Source: Streptomyces sp. RFCAC02 (lineage in GTDB: Bacteria > Actinomycetota > Actinomycetes > Streptomycetales > Streptomycetaceae). From it: 64,000 nt of DNA. A program made the position numbers and the translations under genes. The stretch lies in NCBI RefSeq assembly GCF_004193175.1, contig NZ_SAUH01000001.1:1219501-1283500 (forward strand), given 5' to 3'. The number at the start of each line of letters is the position of its first letter. Within the stretch, counting starts at the first letter, position 1. The notes beneath the pieces are model-generated. The model searched no databases, was not told where the DNA came from, and was given only the letters and a program-made list of their open reading frames with translations. Below are positions 9,194 to 18,282 of the stretch, piece by piece.

Positions 9194-9997
9194 GTGAGCG
9201 AGCTGCGCTTTGTCCATCTCGGTTTCGGGACGGAAGCCGTGGAGTACCACGCGGGATGGCAGGAGCAACGGCGGGTGCACACGGCCCGGTTCGCGGACGA
9301 GATCCCGGACACGTGCCTCCTCCTCGAACACCAGCCCGTGTACACGGCCGGGCGGCGTACCGAGGACAGTGAACGTCCGCTCGACGGCACCCCCGTCATC
9401 GACGTGGACCGGGGCGGGAAGATCACCTGGCACGGCCCCGGCCAGCTCGTCGGGTACCCCATCCTGAAGCTGCCGCGGCCGGTGGACGTCATCGCCCACG
9501 TGCGGCGTCTGGAGGAGGCCGTCATCAGGACGTGCGCCGACTTCGGCCTCGCCACCACGCGGGTCGAGGGGCGCAGCGGCGTGTGGGTCCTCGGCGAATC
9601 GGTGGACGACGACCGGTCCGGCGGCGCGGTGGCCGCGGCGCTCGGCGGCCTGTCCCTCGACTTCGACCCCCGGCTGCACGACGAGGAGTTCGACCCGCGG
9701 CTGAACGGCCCCGAGTACGCCCCGTCGAACGCGGGACAGCGCGGTGAGGACCGCAAGCTGTGCGCGATCGGCATCCGTGTCGCCAAGGGCGTCACCATGC
9801 ACGGCTTCGCCCTGAACTGCGACCCGGACAACACCTCGTTCGACCGCATCGTGCCGTGCGGCATCCGGGACGCGGGTGTGACGTCGCTCTCGCAGGAGCT
9901 CGGCCGCGACGTCACGGTGCGCGAGGTGCTGCCCGTCATGGAGGAACACCTGCGGGAGGTCGTCGAGTCCGCCGTACCGCTGCCCCGCGCGGTCTGA
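9194..9997 (+). CDS. lipB: Lipoyl(octanoyl) transferase LipB
   Basis: A 267-residue octanoyl-ACP:protein N-octanoyltransferase, the first step of lipoate synthesis, acting in the cytoplasm on E2 and GcvH lysines. The family signature is present: [16 protein letters not shown] at about 75-90, [15 protein letters not shown] with the catalytic Lys near 195, and IVPCGI holding the acyl-accepting Cys. Compared with enteric LipB there is an extra acidic insertion of about 40 residues between GVWVLGES and RKLCAIG, a feature I associate with Streptomyces enzymes. GTG 9194 is preceded by AGGAG nine bases away. lipA follows after 114 bases. Confidence 0.95.
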   Translation: MSELRFVHLGFGTEAVEYHAGWQEQRRVHTARFADEIPDTCLLLEHQPVYTAGRRTEDSERPLDGTPVIDVDRGGKITWHGPGQLVGYPILKLPRPVDVIAHVRRLEEAVIRTCADFGLATTRVEGRSGVWVLGESVDDDRSGGAVAAALGGLSLDFDPRLHDEEFDPRLNGPEYAPSNAGQRGEDRKLCAIGIRVAKGVTMHGFALNCDPDNTSFDRIVPCGIRDAGVTSLSQELGRDVTVREVLPVMEEHLREVVESAVPLPRAV

Positions 9998-10111
9998 TCC
10001 GCCGCTCCCCCTCCGACCGTCCGGCTCACAGCCCGGCGGGCGTGCGGAGCCCCAGAAGCACAGGCGTACGCTGGTGTTCGCCGAAGAATCGAAAGTGGTA
10101 GGGAGCCGGAC

Positions 10112-11053
10112 GTGTCCGCTGTCGCACCCGACGGCCGCAAGATGCTGCGCCTCGAAGTGAGGAACAGCCAGACCCCCATCGAGCGCAAGCCCGAATGGAT
10201 CAAGACGCGCGCCAGGATGGGCCCCGAGTACAAGGAGCTCCACGGCCTCGTGAAGCGGGAGGGCCTCCACACGGTCTGCCAGGAGGCGGGCTGTCCCAAC
10301 ATCTTCGAGTGCTGGGAGGACCGGGAGGCCACCTTCCTGATCGGCGGCGAGCAGTGCACCCGGCGCTGCGACTTCTGCCAGATCGACACCGGCCGCCCGG
10401 CCGACCTCGACCGGGACGAGCCGCGCCGCGTCGCCGAGTCGGTGCGGCGGATGGAACTGAAGTACGCGACGATCACCGGGGTCGCGCGCGACGACCTGCC
10501 GGACGGCGGCGCGTGGCTGTACGCGGAGACCGTGCGGCAGATCCACGGCATGATCCCGGGCACCGGCGTCGAGCTGCTGATCCCCGACTTCAACGCGGTG
10601 CCCGAGCAGCTCGCCGAGGTCTTCGGCAGCCGTCCCGAGGTGCTCGCGCACAACGTCGAGACCGTCCCGCGGATCTTCAAGCGCATCCGTCCCGCGTTCC
10701 GCTACGAGCGGTCCCTGCGGGTGCTGACGCTGGCGCGCGAGGCGGGGCTCGTCACCAAGTCGAACCTGATCCTCGGCCTCGGCGAGACCCGTGAGGAGGT
10801 CAGCCAGGCCCTGCGCGACATGCACGCCGCCGGGTGCGAGCTGATCACGATCACCCAGTACCTGCGGCCGACGCCCCGGCACCACCCGGTGGAGCGGTGG
10901 GTGAAGCCGCACGAGTTCGTGGAGCTCCAGGAGGAGGCCGAGCAGATCGGCTACGCGGGCGTCATGTCCGGGCCGCTGGTGCGGTCCTCCTACCGCGCCG
11001 GCCGCCTGTACCGGCAGGCGGTCGAGCGGCGCGAGGGCGTTCCCGCGGCCTGA
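10112..11053 (+). CDS. lipA: Lipoyl synthase LipA
   Basis: A 313-residue radical SAM enzyme that inserts two sulfurs into the octanoyl chain made available by LipB. Both iron-sulfur sites are visible: the auxiliary cluster motif [12 protein letters not shown] (CX4CX5C) near 53-64 and the radical SAM motif CTRRCDFC (CX3CX2C) near 84-91. The C-terminal RSSYRAG contributes the serine ligand to the auxiliary cluster. It starts at GTG with a GGGAG site eight bases before. It forms a transcription unit with lipB and is followed by a hairpin at 11066. Confidence 0.97.
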   Translation: MSAVAPDGRKMLRLEVRNSQTPIERKPEWIKTRARMGPEYKELHGLVKREGLHTVCQEAGCPNIFECWEDREATFLIGGEQCTRRCDFCQIDTGRPADLDRDEPRRVAESVRRMELKYATITGVARDDLPDGGAWLYAETVRQIHGMIPGTGVELLIPDFNAVPEQLAEVFGSRPEVLAHNVETVPRIFKRIRPAFRYERSLRVLTLAREAGLVTKSNLILGLGETREEVSQALRDMHAAGCELITITQYLRPTPRHHPVERWVKPHEFVELQEEAEQIGYAGVMSGPLVRSSYRAGRLYRQAVERREGVPAA

Positions 11054-11065
11054 CGTCGCGCGGGC

Positions 11066-11107
11066 GGACGGCGGCCGTGCCGCGGGGGTGCGGGGCGGCC
11101 GTCGTCC
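11066..11107 (+). terminator. Terminator-like hairpin after lipA
   Basis: A 12-base stem with one mismatch (GGACGGCGGCCG at 11066-11077 against CGGCCGTCGTCC at 11096-11107) starts 13 bases after the lipA stop codon. There is no U-tract, so it may act with partial efficiency. Confidence 0.55.
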
Positions 11108-11205
11108 GGGCTTTCACCGGGTTTGACCCCCGGGTCATGGCGTCGTAACACCGGCAGACAACCATCGGGACATACAGTCCGACCGCCCTGGGGAGGGGTC
11201 CGGCC

Positions 11206-11436
11206 ATGGCGAACACCGCTTCCGCGCGTCCGTCCGTACGGCGCACGCTGCGCACGCTGGAGGGGATGCTGCTGCGCGGCGGGCAGCGCACGGCTCTCGA
11301 GAACGCCCGCGCCGCCGTACTGGCCGACCGCGAGCGGGCCGCGGCCCGCGGCGAGGTCGAACGCGTGCTCGCCTCCGTCGCGGCGGGCCGCGGCGGCACC
11401 GGGCGGGCGGCCGTCCTGCCCGTACCTCGCCCCTGA
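11206..11436 (+). CDS. Small conserved hypothetical protein
   Basis: A 76-residue basic, alanine/arginine-rich protein (RRTLRTLEGMLLRGGQRTA, then ENARAAVLADRERAAARGEV) with a long predicted helix and no membrane segment. A small gene occupies this place between lipA and the DUF4191 gene in other streptomycetes as I recall. A GGGGAGGGG ribosome site precedes the ATG. The function is unknown. Confidence 0.7.
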   Translation: MANTASARPSVRRTLRTLEGMLLRGGQRTALENARAAVLADRERAAARGEVERVLASVAAGRGGTGRAAVLPVPRP

Positions 11437-11495
11437 GCCGCTCTTCCGGGCCACCGCGCGCGGCGGCGCGCGGGGTGCCCCGTAGACTTGCGCGC

Positions 11496-12203
11496 ATGGC
11501 GCGGAAGGACAAGGAACAGGATTCCGAGAATCCGGGGCGGCTCAAGCAGATCGCCCTGACGTACAAGATGACCCGGCGGTCCGATCGCTGGATCGGCTGG
11601 ATCATCTCCGCCGTCGGTCTGGGCACCTTCGCGGTGGTCCTGATCATCGGATTCCTGCTCGGACACCCCATCTACCTGGGCATTCTCGGTGCCCTCGTGG
11701 CCCTGCTGACGACGGCGATCGTCTTCGGGCGGCGGGCCGAGCGCGCGGCGTTCGGCCAGATGGAGGGACAGCCGGGGGCAGCGGCCGCCGTGCTCGAGAA
11801 CATGAAGCGCGGCATCGCGTTCACCCCGGCGATCGCGGCCAACCGGCAGCAGGACGTCGTGCACCGCGCGGTCGGCAAGTGCGGCGTGGTCCTCGTCGGC
11901 GAGGGCAACCCGAACCGGCTCAAGACCCTGATCGCCGCCGAGCGCCGCCGGATGAACCGCGTGGTCTCGGACGTGCCGGTGCACGTCGTGCTCATCGGGC
12001 AGGGCGAGGGGCAGGTCGAGCTCAAGAAGCTGCGGACCACGATCCTGAAGTACCCGCGGGTCCTGGCGGGGCCGCGCGTCACCGAGGTGAACGACCGGCT
12101 CCGCGCGATGGGCGACCTCATGAGCAACATGCCGCTGCCCAAGGGGCCGCTCCCGAAGGGCATGCGGATGCCGAGGGGCAACAAGCCGCCCCGCAGCCGC
12201 TGA
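11496..12203 (+). CDS. DUF4191 integral membrane protein
   Basis: A 235-residue actinobacterial membrane protein. After a charged start (MARKDKEQDSENPGRLKQI) come two adjacent transmembrane helices at about 35-55 and 58-78 (WIGWIISAVGLGTFAVVLII; LGILGALVALLTTAIVFG), then a cytosolic domain of about 150 residues containing GMNR-like surface patches and LKTLIAAERRRMNRVV. DUF4191 proteins are widespread in actinobacteria next to lipA and have no assigned role. The ATG is the only reasonable start. A strong hairpin follows at 12228. Confidence 0.9.
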   Translation: MARKDKEQDSENPGRLKQIALTYKMTRRSDRWIGWIISAVGLGTFAVVLIIGFLLGHPIYLGILGALVALLTTAIVFGRRAERAAFGQMEGQPGAAAAVLENMKRGIAFTPAIAANRQQDVVHRAVGKCGVVLVGEGNPNRLKTLIAAERRRMNRVVSDVPVHVVLIGQGEGQVELKKLRTTILKYPRVLAGPRVTEVNDRLRAMGDLMSNMPLPKGPLPKGMRMPRGNKPPRSR

Positions 12204-12227
12204 CCCGCCGACGGGCGGAGAGAACGT

Positions 12228-12263
12228 GAACGGGCCGGTTCCCCTCGGGGGGCCGGCCCGTTC
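12228..12263. terminator. Bidirectional terminator
   Basis: An 11-base perfect stem (GAACGGGCCGG at 12228-12238, CCGGCCCGTTC at 12253-12263), whose loop contains a further CCCC/GGGG pairing, sits between the convergent DUF4191 and RDD genes and can serve both. Confidence 0.8.
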
Positions 12264-12284
12264 GCGTACGGCGCCGCTCGCCGG

Positions 12285-12755
12285 TCAGGCGCGGACCTCG
12301 ACGGCGCCGGCGAGCCGGTCGTGCATGCCGCGCATGTCCCGGTCCCAGATCAGCGCGGGGACCGCGAGGCCCAGCAGCACCGTGCGGAGGGCCGCGCGGG
12401 GGAACGTGAGCCGGCCGCCGCCCACCGCGACGACGCGCAGCCCGAGGAGCCGCTTGCCCGGCGTGAACCCGAGCGTGCCGACCGTCATCAGGGACATGAC
12501 CACGAAGACGGCGAGCGCCCAGTCGCTCACGGCGGCCGGGTCGCCGCGATCGGTGAGCAGACCGTATGCGATCACATTGCACAGCACCCAGTCCACGGCG
12601 ATGGCGGCCAGCCGCCTGCCGAACCGGGCGACGGACCCGGGGCCCGTCTCGGGGAGACCGAGGCGTTCGCCCCGGTAGCCGAAGTCCACGCCCATGTCCT
12701 CGGCCGCCGCGCGGGGTCCGGAGAGCCAGGAGCCGATTGCCTGCCGCTTGTCCAC
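12285..12755 (-). CDS. RDD family membrane protein
   Basis: A 156-residue RDD-domain protein. The family-defining patches are ARFGRRLAAIAVDWVLCN near the first helix and TPGKRLLGLRVV between helices, with the closing WDRDMRGMHDRLAGAV. Three transmembrane segments are likely (about 45-65, 80-100 and 120-135). RDD proteins are thought to be transporters or scaffold proteins; the substrate is unknown. It starts at GTG, convergent with DUF4191 and divergent from glnA. Confidence 0.88.
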   Translation of the reverse strand: MDKRQAIGSWLSGPRAAAEDMGVDFGYRGERLGLPETGPGSVARFGRRLAAIAVDWVLCNVIAYGLLTDRGDPAAVSDWALAVFVVMSLMTVGTLGFTPGKRLLGLRVVAVGGGRLTFPRAALRTVLLGLAVPALIWDRDMRGMHDRLAGAVEVRA

Positions 12756-12815
12756 GGCCCCACGGTAGCGCGGCGCCGCACACGGCCCGTCACCGGTATC
12801 GGCCGAGAAGTCCGG

Positions 12816-12853
12816 TTAACATCGGTGAAACAAGTGAGTCATGCCCGAGAAAT
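12816..12853 (+). promoter_or_regulatory. GlnR box upstream of glnA
   Basis: Four pentamers occur every 11 bases: TTAAC (12816-12820), GAAAC (12827-12831), GTCAT (12838-12842) and GAAAT (12849-12853), each separated by exactly six bases. This matches the published Streptomyces GlnR site layout (gTnAc-n6-GaAAc twice). It lies about 100 bases before the glnA start and implies activation under nitrogen limitation. Confidence 0.85.
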
Positions 12854-12950
12854 GGCGTGTCCATAGGGTCGCAGCGGCAGGCCCGCGCACGGGCCGTACC
12901 CCGAGCTGCACATCCCCGTCCCTCCACGGCCGGGGCTAGGAGGACATCGG

Positions 12951-14366
12951 ATGTTCCAGAACGCCGACGAGATCAACAAGTACATCGCGGACAACGACGT
13001 GAAATTCGTCGATGTCCGCTTCTGCGACCTGCCGGGCATCATGCAGCACCTGACCATCCCGGCCGAGGTGTTCGACCCGACCGCGCAGGTGATGTTCGAC
13101 GGCTCGTCGATCCGCGGTTTCCAGGCCATCCACGAGTCGGACATGGCGCTGGTCCCCGACCTGACCACCGCGCGGATCGACCCGTTCCGCAAGGACTCCA
13201 CGCTCAACATCAACTTCTTCATCCACGACCCGGTGACCGGCGAGGCGTACAGCCGTGACCCGCGCAACGTGGCGAAGAAGGCCGAGGCGTACCTCGCCTC
13301 CTCCGGCATCGCGGAGACGGCCTACTTCGGTCCCGAGGCCGAGTTCTACGTCTTCGACGACGTGCGCTTCGAGACCAAGTCGAACGCCGGCTACTACCAC
13401 ATCGACTCCATCGCGGGCGCCTGGAACACCGGCGCCATCGAGGAGGGCGGCAACCGCGGCTACAAGGTCCGCTACAAGGGCGGCTACTTCCCCGTCCCGC
13501 CCGTGGACCACTTCGCCGACCTGCGCGCCGAGATCACCCTGGAGCTGATCAAGGCCGGCCTCAAGGTCGAGCGCCAGCACCACGAGGTGGGCACCGCCGG
13601 CCAGGCCGAGATCAACTACGAGTTCAACACGCTGCTGGCCGCCGCCGACGACCTGATGCTGTACAAGTACATCGTCAAGAACGTGGCCTGGCGCAACGGC
13701 AAGACCGCCACCTTCATGCCGAAGCCGATCTTCGGCGACAACGGCTCCGGCATGCACGTCCACCAGTCGCTGTGGGCGGGCGGCAGCCCCCTCTTCTACG
13801 ACGAGCAGGGCTACGCGGGCCTGTCCGACATGGCGCGCTACTACATCGGCGGCATCCTGAAGCACGCCCCGTCGCTGCTGGCGTTCACCAACCCCACGGT
13901 GAACTCGTACCACCGCCTGGTCCCCGGCTTCGAGGCCCCGGTCAACCTGGTCTACTCGCAGCGCAACCGCTCGGCCGCCATGCGTATCCCGATCACGGGC
14001 TCGAACCCGAAGGCGAAGCGCGTCGAGTTCCGCGCCCCGGACCCGTCGTCCAACCCGTACCTGGCGTTCTCCGCGCTGCTGCTCGCGGGCCTCGACGGCA
14101 TCAAGAACAAGATCGAGCCGGCGGAGCCGATCGACAAGGACCTCTACGAGCTGGCCCCCGAGGAGCACGCCGAGCTTCCGCAGGTCCCGACGTCCCTCCC
14201 CGCGGTCCTCGAGGCCCTGGAGGCGGACAACGAGTACCTGCAGGCCGGCGGCGTCTTCACGGCCGACCTGATCGAGACGTGGATCGACTTCAAGCGGGAG
14301 AAGGAGATCGCCCCGATGCAGCTCCGCCCCCACCCGCACGAGTTCGAGCTCTACTTCGACATCTAA
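12951..14366 (+). CDS. glnA: Glutamine synthetase type I
   Basis: A 471-residue GSI-beta enzyme, making glutamine from glutamate, ammonia and ATP as a dodecamer. Conserved parts include [18 protein letters not shown] (near 48), [11 protein letters not shown] with metal-binding Glu, [10 protein letters not shown] (near 264) and [10 protein letters not shown]. The tyrosine in DLYEL near residue 399 is the adenylylation site, fitting control by the GlnE encoded at 47305-50313. The ATG is preceded by AGGAGG. It has a GlnR box upstream and a strong terminator downstream, so it is a single-gene unit. It corresponds to GlnA1 of S. coelicolor. Confidence 0.97.
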   Translation: MFQNADEINKYIADNDVKFVDVRFCDLPGIMQHLTIPAEVFDPTAQVMFDGSSIRGFQAIHESDMALVPDLTTARIDPFRKDSTLNINFFIHDPVTGEAYSRDPRNVAKKAEAYLASSGIAETAYFGPEAEFYVFDDVRFETKSNAGYYHIDSIAGAWNTGAIEEGGNRGYKVRYKGGYFPVPPVDHFADLRAEITLELIKAGLKVERQHHEVGTAGQAEINYEFNTLLAAADDLMLYKYIVKNVAWRNGKTATFMPKPIFGDNGSGMHVHQSLWAGGSPLFYDEQGYAGLSDMARYYIGGILKHAPSLLAFTNPTVNSYHRLVPGFEAPVNLVYSQRNRSAAMRIPITGSNPKAKRVEFRAPDPSSNPYLAFSALLLAGLDGIKNKIEPAEPIDKDLYELAPEEHAELPQVPTSLPAVLEALEADNEYLQAGGVFTADLIETWIDFKREKEIAPMQLRPHPHEFELYFDI

Positions 14367-14410
14367 ATCAGGGGTTCCGGCTACCTGCGTGGGTGTCCGG
14401 GAAACCGCCG

Positions 14411-14449
14411 TTGAGGGCCGCCGTCCTGGGACAGGGCGGCGGCCCTCAA
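14411..14449 (+). terminator. glnA terminator
   Basis: A 13-base perfect stem (TTGAGGGCCGCCG at 14411-14423, its complement at 14437-14449) with a 13-base loop, starting 44 bases after the glnA stop. A CATCTTTGG stretch follows, giving a weak U-tract. Confidence 0.85.
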
Positions 14450-14536
14450 CATCTTTGGGCTCGGTCGGCAGCGGGCCTCGGACAGGAGATGATCCGCAAG
14501 ATCTCTTCCAGCCCCCGGGCGACCGGGCCGCTGCCA

Positions 14537-14565
14537 CGGGGAGCATCGGTGGTCGAGGCTCCCCG
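14537..14565 (-). terminator. Hairpin after the small zinc-ribbon-like gene
   Basis: A perfect eight-base stem CGGGGAGC/GCTCCCCG (14537-14544 and 14558-14565), extendable past a bulge by TGCC/GGCA. It lies just beyond the 3' end of the minus-strand gene ending at 14595. Confidence 0.5.
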
Positions 14566-14594
14566 GCAGAAAGCGGGAGTAACCACGCTGGCTG

Positions 14595-14876
14595 TTATTC
14601 GCCGCCCGCGATCAGCTCCCACCACGCGAGCCCCAGCCGCGTGGACGGCCTGCGGTGTTTACCTCCCGGCCGCGACCGCAGCACACGAGGGCGGTTCCAC
14701 TCCGGCGGTGCGTACAGGGGGACGTCACGCCCGTCGTCATCGATGGGCAGGTGCCCGGCTGCGTGAGTGTAGTCCTCCACCGCCGCACCGAGCGCTTCCA
14801 GACACGGACCGCACGCGTACAACGGCGCGTGCGCCACCGGCCGCTCTGTCGAGATCGTCCCAACCCGCAGAATCAA
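14595..14876 (-). CDS. Hypothetical small protein with CxxC
   Basis: A 93-residue protein of unknown function. It has one CxxC pair (YACGPCLEALGAAVEDY), a proline- and arginine-rich end (RPGGKHRRPSTRLGLAWWEL) and no membrane segment. The start shown is TTG; an in-frame GTG about 14 codons later (giving VAHAPLYACGPC) is equally possible because neither has a clear ribosome site. It is the last gene of a minus-strand group after the small membrane protein and the ATPase. The gap of 92 bases from the previous gene is larger than others in the group. Confidence 0.5.
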   Translation of the reverse strand: MILRVGTISTERPVAHAPLYACGPCLEALGAAVEDYTHAAGHLPIDDDGRDVPLYAPPEWNRPRVLRSRPGGKHRRPSTRLGLAWWELIAGGE

Positions 14877-14968
14877 CGTCTGCCGGTAGCCGCACCAGAA
14901 TTAGCACGGCCCGATCACCCACGAGTGCTCATCCGACACGGCCGGCGCCGCACTGCTCGGCACCCAAC

Positions 14969-15100
14969 TCACTCCCCGTCCTCCGCTCTGGCCAGTGCCC
15001 GCACGATCCACAAAAAGATCGCAAACAGCGCCAGAAACACACCCGCCACCACCAGCGCCACGCTCCCGAGCGTGTGACCCACCCGCACAATCAGGTCCAT
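14969..15100 (-). CDS. 43-residue single-pass membrane peptide
   Basis: MDLIVRVGHTLGSVALVVAG followed by VFLALFAIFLWIVRAL and a charged end (RAEDGE). One transmembrane helix spans about residues 8-36. Its ATG overlaps the TGA of the ATPase gene by one base, so translation is probably coupled. Nothing is known of the role; membrane tethering or regulation of the ATPase partner is an inference from the coupling. Confidence 0.6.
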   Translation of the reverse strand: MDLIVRVGHTLGSVALVVAGVFLALFAIFLWIVRALARAEDGE

Positions 15101-15579
15101 CACACCTCCGCCCAATCGCTCTCGGCGCGGCGCTCCTCGGGGCAGACGGACACCTCCGCCCACACGACCTTCCCCGGGCGCCCGTTCGCGGGGTAGCAGC
15201 CCCATCGTCGGCTCATCGCGGCGACGAGGAAGACTCCTCGCCCTCCGCTGGCCTCGACACCGACCTCCTGAAGAACGGGCGGCCGAGCATCTCGATCCCA
15301 GACCGACAACCGGATGGTGTCGTTGTCGGAATCCAGCATGATCTCGAAGGTCCCGGCCGCGTGCTGGTCGGCCTCGGAGGAACGCTGCTGTTCCCTCCTA
15401 TTCGGGTGCCGGACGGCGTTGGTCGCCAGCTCGGACACCAGAAGCTTGACGGTCTCGACGCTGTCTGGGGGCACACCCCAGCGGGCGAGAACGTTGGTGA
15501 TGTGGAGCCTGGCCAGCCCGACGGCATCCGGGGTGTCGGCCAGCAGGAGCCTGGTTCGCGGGGGTGGTGCCTGGGACAC
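15100..15579 (-). CDS. RsbW-like ATP-binding protein (HATPase_c, anti-sigma type)
   Basis: A 159-residue GHKL ATPase of the anti-sigma/serine-kinase class abundant in Streptomyces. The N box is ELATNAVRHPNRR, the G1 region LSVWDRDARPPV, and the G2 loop SGGRGVFLVAAMSRRWG. An acidic insertion (REQQRSSEADQHAAG) lies after the N box. GTG 15579 is chosen because GGGAGG lies six bases ahead; the longer open frame upstream has no coding character. The protein may sequester a sigma factor or anti-anti-sigma partner, but none is encoded nearby. It is coupled to the membrane peptide downstream. Confidence 0.8.
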   Translation of the reverse strand: MSQAPPPRTRLLLADTPDAVGLARLHITNVLARWGVPPDSVETVKLLVSELATNAVRHPNRREQQRSSEADQHAAGTFEIMLDSDNDTIRLSVWDRDARPPVLQEVGVEASGGRGVFLVAAMSRRWGCYPANGRPGKVVWAEVSVCPEERRAESDWAEV

Positions 15580-15823
15580 GGTGTGCCTCCCGAGTGGGCG
15601 AGAAGCGCGGAGCACGGCCGCCGCCTTTCGCTCGATGCATGTTGGACTGCCCGAACCCGGCTCCGCGGCCTGGGTTGCGGCAGGCTCGAAGCCGGAGACG
15701 TGCTGTGCCCGAGCAAGAGACACCGAGGCCGGCTGATCGCCGGCTGCGCGTCTGTCCCGAATCGGGCACGACCACAAGAGAACCGCTGCGACGAGCGAAG
15801 AAGAAGGACACAGGGAGGATGGC

Positions 15824-16678
15824 TTGAAACACGTCAGATGGCACGGCGGGCCGGAGGTTGTACGCACGACAGGCAACACGGAGCGGGCAAGGCGCTCGTC
15901 CCCTGATGCAGGCAGATTCACGGGCCGACGCTTCGTGGTGACGGGTGGTTCCAGAGGCTTGGGCGGGGAAGTGGTCCGCCTGCTACTGGCCGAAGGAGCC
16001 CGGGTCGCCGCCTGCGCGCGAAAGGCGGAGTCCTTGGACGGACTACGCCGATCTCTCGGTGCCGGCGATGAGCTGTTCACCCAGCCGCTGGACGTCACCG
16101 AACCGGAACGACTGGAACAGTTCGTGGTCTCGGCTGCTGCCTCGTTCGGCGGCCTTGACGGTGCCGTCGCCTGCGCGGGAGGTGCCCGGGGCCGAGGTAT
16201 CACCGAAGCTACTCCCGAGGACTGGGCGGTTACCTGGGCCCTGAACGTCGGCCACTTCGCCCGACTCGCCGCATCCGTCACCCCTCACCTCCGGGCTTCC
16301 GGGGGCGGGTCGGTCGTGGTCGTGTCATCGATCTCCGGCTGGAAGCCCGGGCCGCAGGCCCAGTACGGGGCAAGCAAGGCCGCACAGCTCCACATGGTGT
16401 CCTCACTGGCACGTGAGCTGGGCCCGCACGGCATCCGTGTGAACGCCGTCTCCCCTGGGTCCATGATGATCCCGGGGAAGCGATGGGACCGAATGCGGCA
16501 GGAGGATCCCGTCGCCTACGAGCGATTCACTGCGGAGTTCCCGGGGCGTGAGCTGGTGCGTCCCGAGGAGGTTGCGGACGTGATCGCCTTCTTGCTCTCC
16601 CACCAGGCCCGCGCTGTCACGGGAGTCAACCTTCCCGTGGACCGAGGACAGAACGCACCGACTGCGCAGGGCTACTGA
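15824..16678 (+). CDS. SDR family oxidoreductase
   Basis: A 284-residue classical short-chain dehydrogenase. The cofactor loop VTGGSRGLGGEVVRLLLAEG is at about residues 38-57, the NNAG-like motif is replaced by ACAGGARG, the serine is in VVVSSISGW, the catalytic pair in QYGASKAAQ, and the PG motif in VNAVSPGSMM. The TTG start is supported by a GGGAGG six bases before; the first 30 residues are an unusual extension. It converges with the NsdA-like regulator (8-base gap). It could supply an oxidation or reduction step for the neighbouring nucleotide operon, which is only an inference from position. Confidence 0.85.
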   Translation: MKHVRWHGGPEVVRTTGNTERARRSSPDAGRFTGRRFVVTGGSRGLGGEVVRLLLAEGARVAACARKAESLDGLRRSLGAGDELFTQPLDVTEPERLEQFVVSAAASFGGLDGAVACAGGARGRGITEATPEDWAVTWALNVGHFARLAASVTPHLRASGGGSVVVVSSISGWKPGPQAQYGASKAAQLHMVSSLARELGPHGIRVNAVSPGSMMIPGKRWDRMRQEDPVAYERFTAEFPGRELVRPEEVADVIAFLLSHQARAVTGVNLPVDRGQNAPTAQGY

Positions 16679-16686
16679 AATTCGGT

Positions 16687-18078
16687 TCAGGCGGCGGACA
16701 TACCGAGCACCGGGCGGGCCTTGCGCTCGAACTCGCGGACGATCGTCTCGTGGCGACGTGGGGTGAGACGGGCTCGGAAGTCGCGCAGAGCCTGCACGGA
16801 CCGTTCGCTGTGGACTCCACCGAGCAGGTCCAGTGCACCACTGGCCGTGCCCACCGCTTCATCCAGGCGATCCTGCTGAAGGAGTGCGGTCGCCAGCACC
16901 GAGCTGCTGATCGCCTGCCGCCGACGCCGGTCCGCGTTGGCCTGGACCGAGGCTGCCGCGAGCCGTTCGGCCTCCGTCGCCTCGCCGAGATCACGGTGGA
17001 CGAGAGCGGCCTCGGCCTCCAGGTAGTGGTGATCGAGGAAGCGGACCCAGGGGGACTCCTCGGCAGGGCCGCGACTCCGCTCCATGGCGGCTCCGGCAGC
17101 AGCGAGCGAGGCTGTTGCCTGTCGGGAGTCGCCCAGCATGGCGTGTCCACGGGCAGCCATGGCGTGAAGACGCATGAGCCCGAGGGGACTGCCCGAAGAC
17201 TTGGCGGTCACGATACCGGCGCGGGCCAGGGCGACGCCTTCCCGGGGACTGCCGAGGCTGGTCGCGAGGTGGGACATGCCCGCGAGGATCTGTCCGCCGA
17301 GGACCTGGTCACCGCCCTCGGCGCACAGACGAAGTGCTTGGATCATGTATCGCTCGGCAAGGCCGTAATCAGCCGTGTCGTACGAGCACCAGCCCGCCAT
17401 GGCGGCCAACTTCGCGGCGTAGACGTAGAGGGTGCGCCGCTGGTTCGCGGGAAGACCACGTTGCTGGAGCATGGGGGTGAGCTGGGTACTGAGATAGCCG
17501 ACGATGCTGGGACGAACGTTCCCGCCGCCAAAGCGGTTGTCCATCAGGTCGAACATATCGATCATGGCTCCGACCTGCTCGACGGGTCCGCCTCCTGCCA
17601 CAGCGGCAAGGTGAGGAGCCTGCTCGTCTTCGAGGAGCCACAGAAGCCACTGCCTTTGCGGGTCCGTGAGAGCGCTCGCGACGAACGGGACAGCCCCGAG
17701 CAGGCTGCGTCGCGAGATGTCCGTGGAGCCCAGCTCCGCGAGTGTGTGCAGTGTTTCGCCCACGTCTTCACGGTACGACAGTGCACGGGCAACCACGGAC
17801 CGCTGGGCCTGCTGCGGAAACCCGAGGTCGGTGGGAGAAACGGGCCGGCCCAAGAAGCTGCTGATCGCCTCGGCGATGAACTGGGGGGACTTGCCCTTGG
17901 GGGTCATCCCCTGGACCCAGCGGGTGATCGACGCCTTGTCGTAGCGCGTGATCTCGCCCTGGAGGGCGCCCAACTCGTTGACTCGCCGAGCCAAGGCCGC
18001 GTTCGAGCAACCCGCTTCCTTGATACGGGCCATGAGGGCCGTATTGCCCCCGCTTGCCCTCGTCGTATCACCGCCCAT
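16687..18078 (-). CDS. NsdA-like XRE/TPR regulator, probable regulator of the radical SAM operon
   Basis: A 463-residue paralogue of the protein at 7309-8952 without its Pro/Gly linker. The HTH region (AGCSNAALARRVNELG, then YDKASITRWVQGMTPKG) covers about 20-70. The helical repeats contain matching segments such as DYGLAERYMIQALRLCAEGG and SLGSPREGVALARAG. ATG 18078 is the most likely start. It is divergent from the operon beginning at 18283, with a perfect AGTGT/ACACT palindrome in between, so it is the natural candidate to control that operon. The ligand is unknown. Confidence 0.8.
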   Translation of the reverse strand: MGGDTTRASGGNTALMARIKEAGCSNAALARRVNELGALQGEITRYDKASITRWVQGMTPKGKSPQFIAEAISSFLGRPVSPTDLGFPQQAQRSVVARALSYREDVGETLHTLAELGSTDISRRSLLGAVPFVASALTDPQRQWLLWLLEDEQAPHLAAVAGGGPVEQVGAMIDMFDLMDNRFGGGNVRPSIVGYLSTQLTPMLQQRGLPANQRRTLYVYAAKLAAMAGWCSYDTADYGLAERYMIQALRLCAEGGDQVLGGQILAGMSHLATSLGSPREGVALARAGIVTAKSSGSPLGLMRLHAMAARGHAMLGDSRQATASLAAAGAAMERSRGPAEESPWVRFLDHHYLEAEAALVHRDLGEATEAERLAAASVQANADRRRRQAISSSVLATALLQQDRLDEAVGTASGALDLLGGVHSERSVQALRDFRARLTPRRHETIVREFERKARPVLGMSAA

Positions 18079-18113
18079 GAGTAGATGATGCCCTGTCAAT
18101 CACTCTGTGTCTC

Positions 18114-18126
18114 AGTGTCGAACACT
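18114..18126. promoter_or_regulatory. Palindrome in divergent promoter region
   Basis: AGTGT-CGA-ACACT, a perfect inverted repeat centred about 40 bases upstream of the NsdA-like start and about 160 bases before the radical SAM gene. It is a candidate operator for the divergent pair. Confidence 0.4.
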
Positions 18127-18282
18127 CAGGGATGACAGACCAACCTCCGTGCAACCGAACAACCCCTTCACCCCCTCCTCCCGTGCCCGGTGAGTGATGA
18201 GACTGGGAGCGCTGCGGGCTGTCGGCCGCCCGGCGTACATCCCGCTGGAGCACACCGACGCCCCGGCTCCGAAGGGAGAGAC

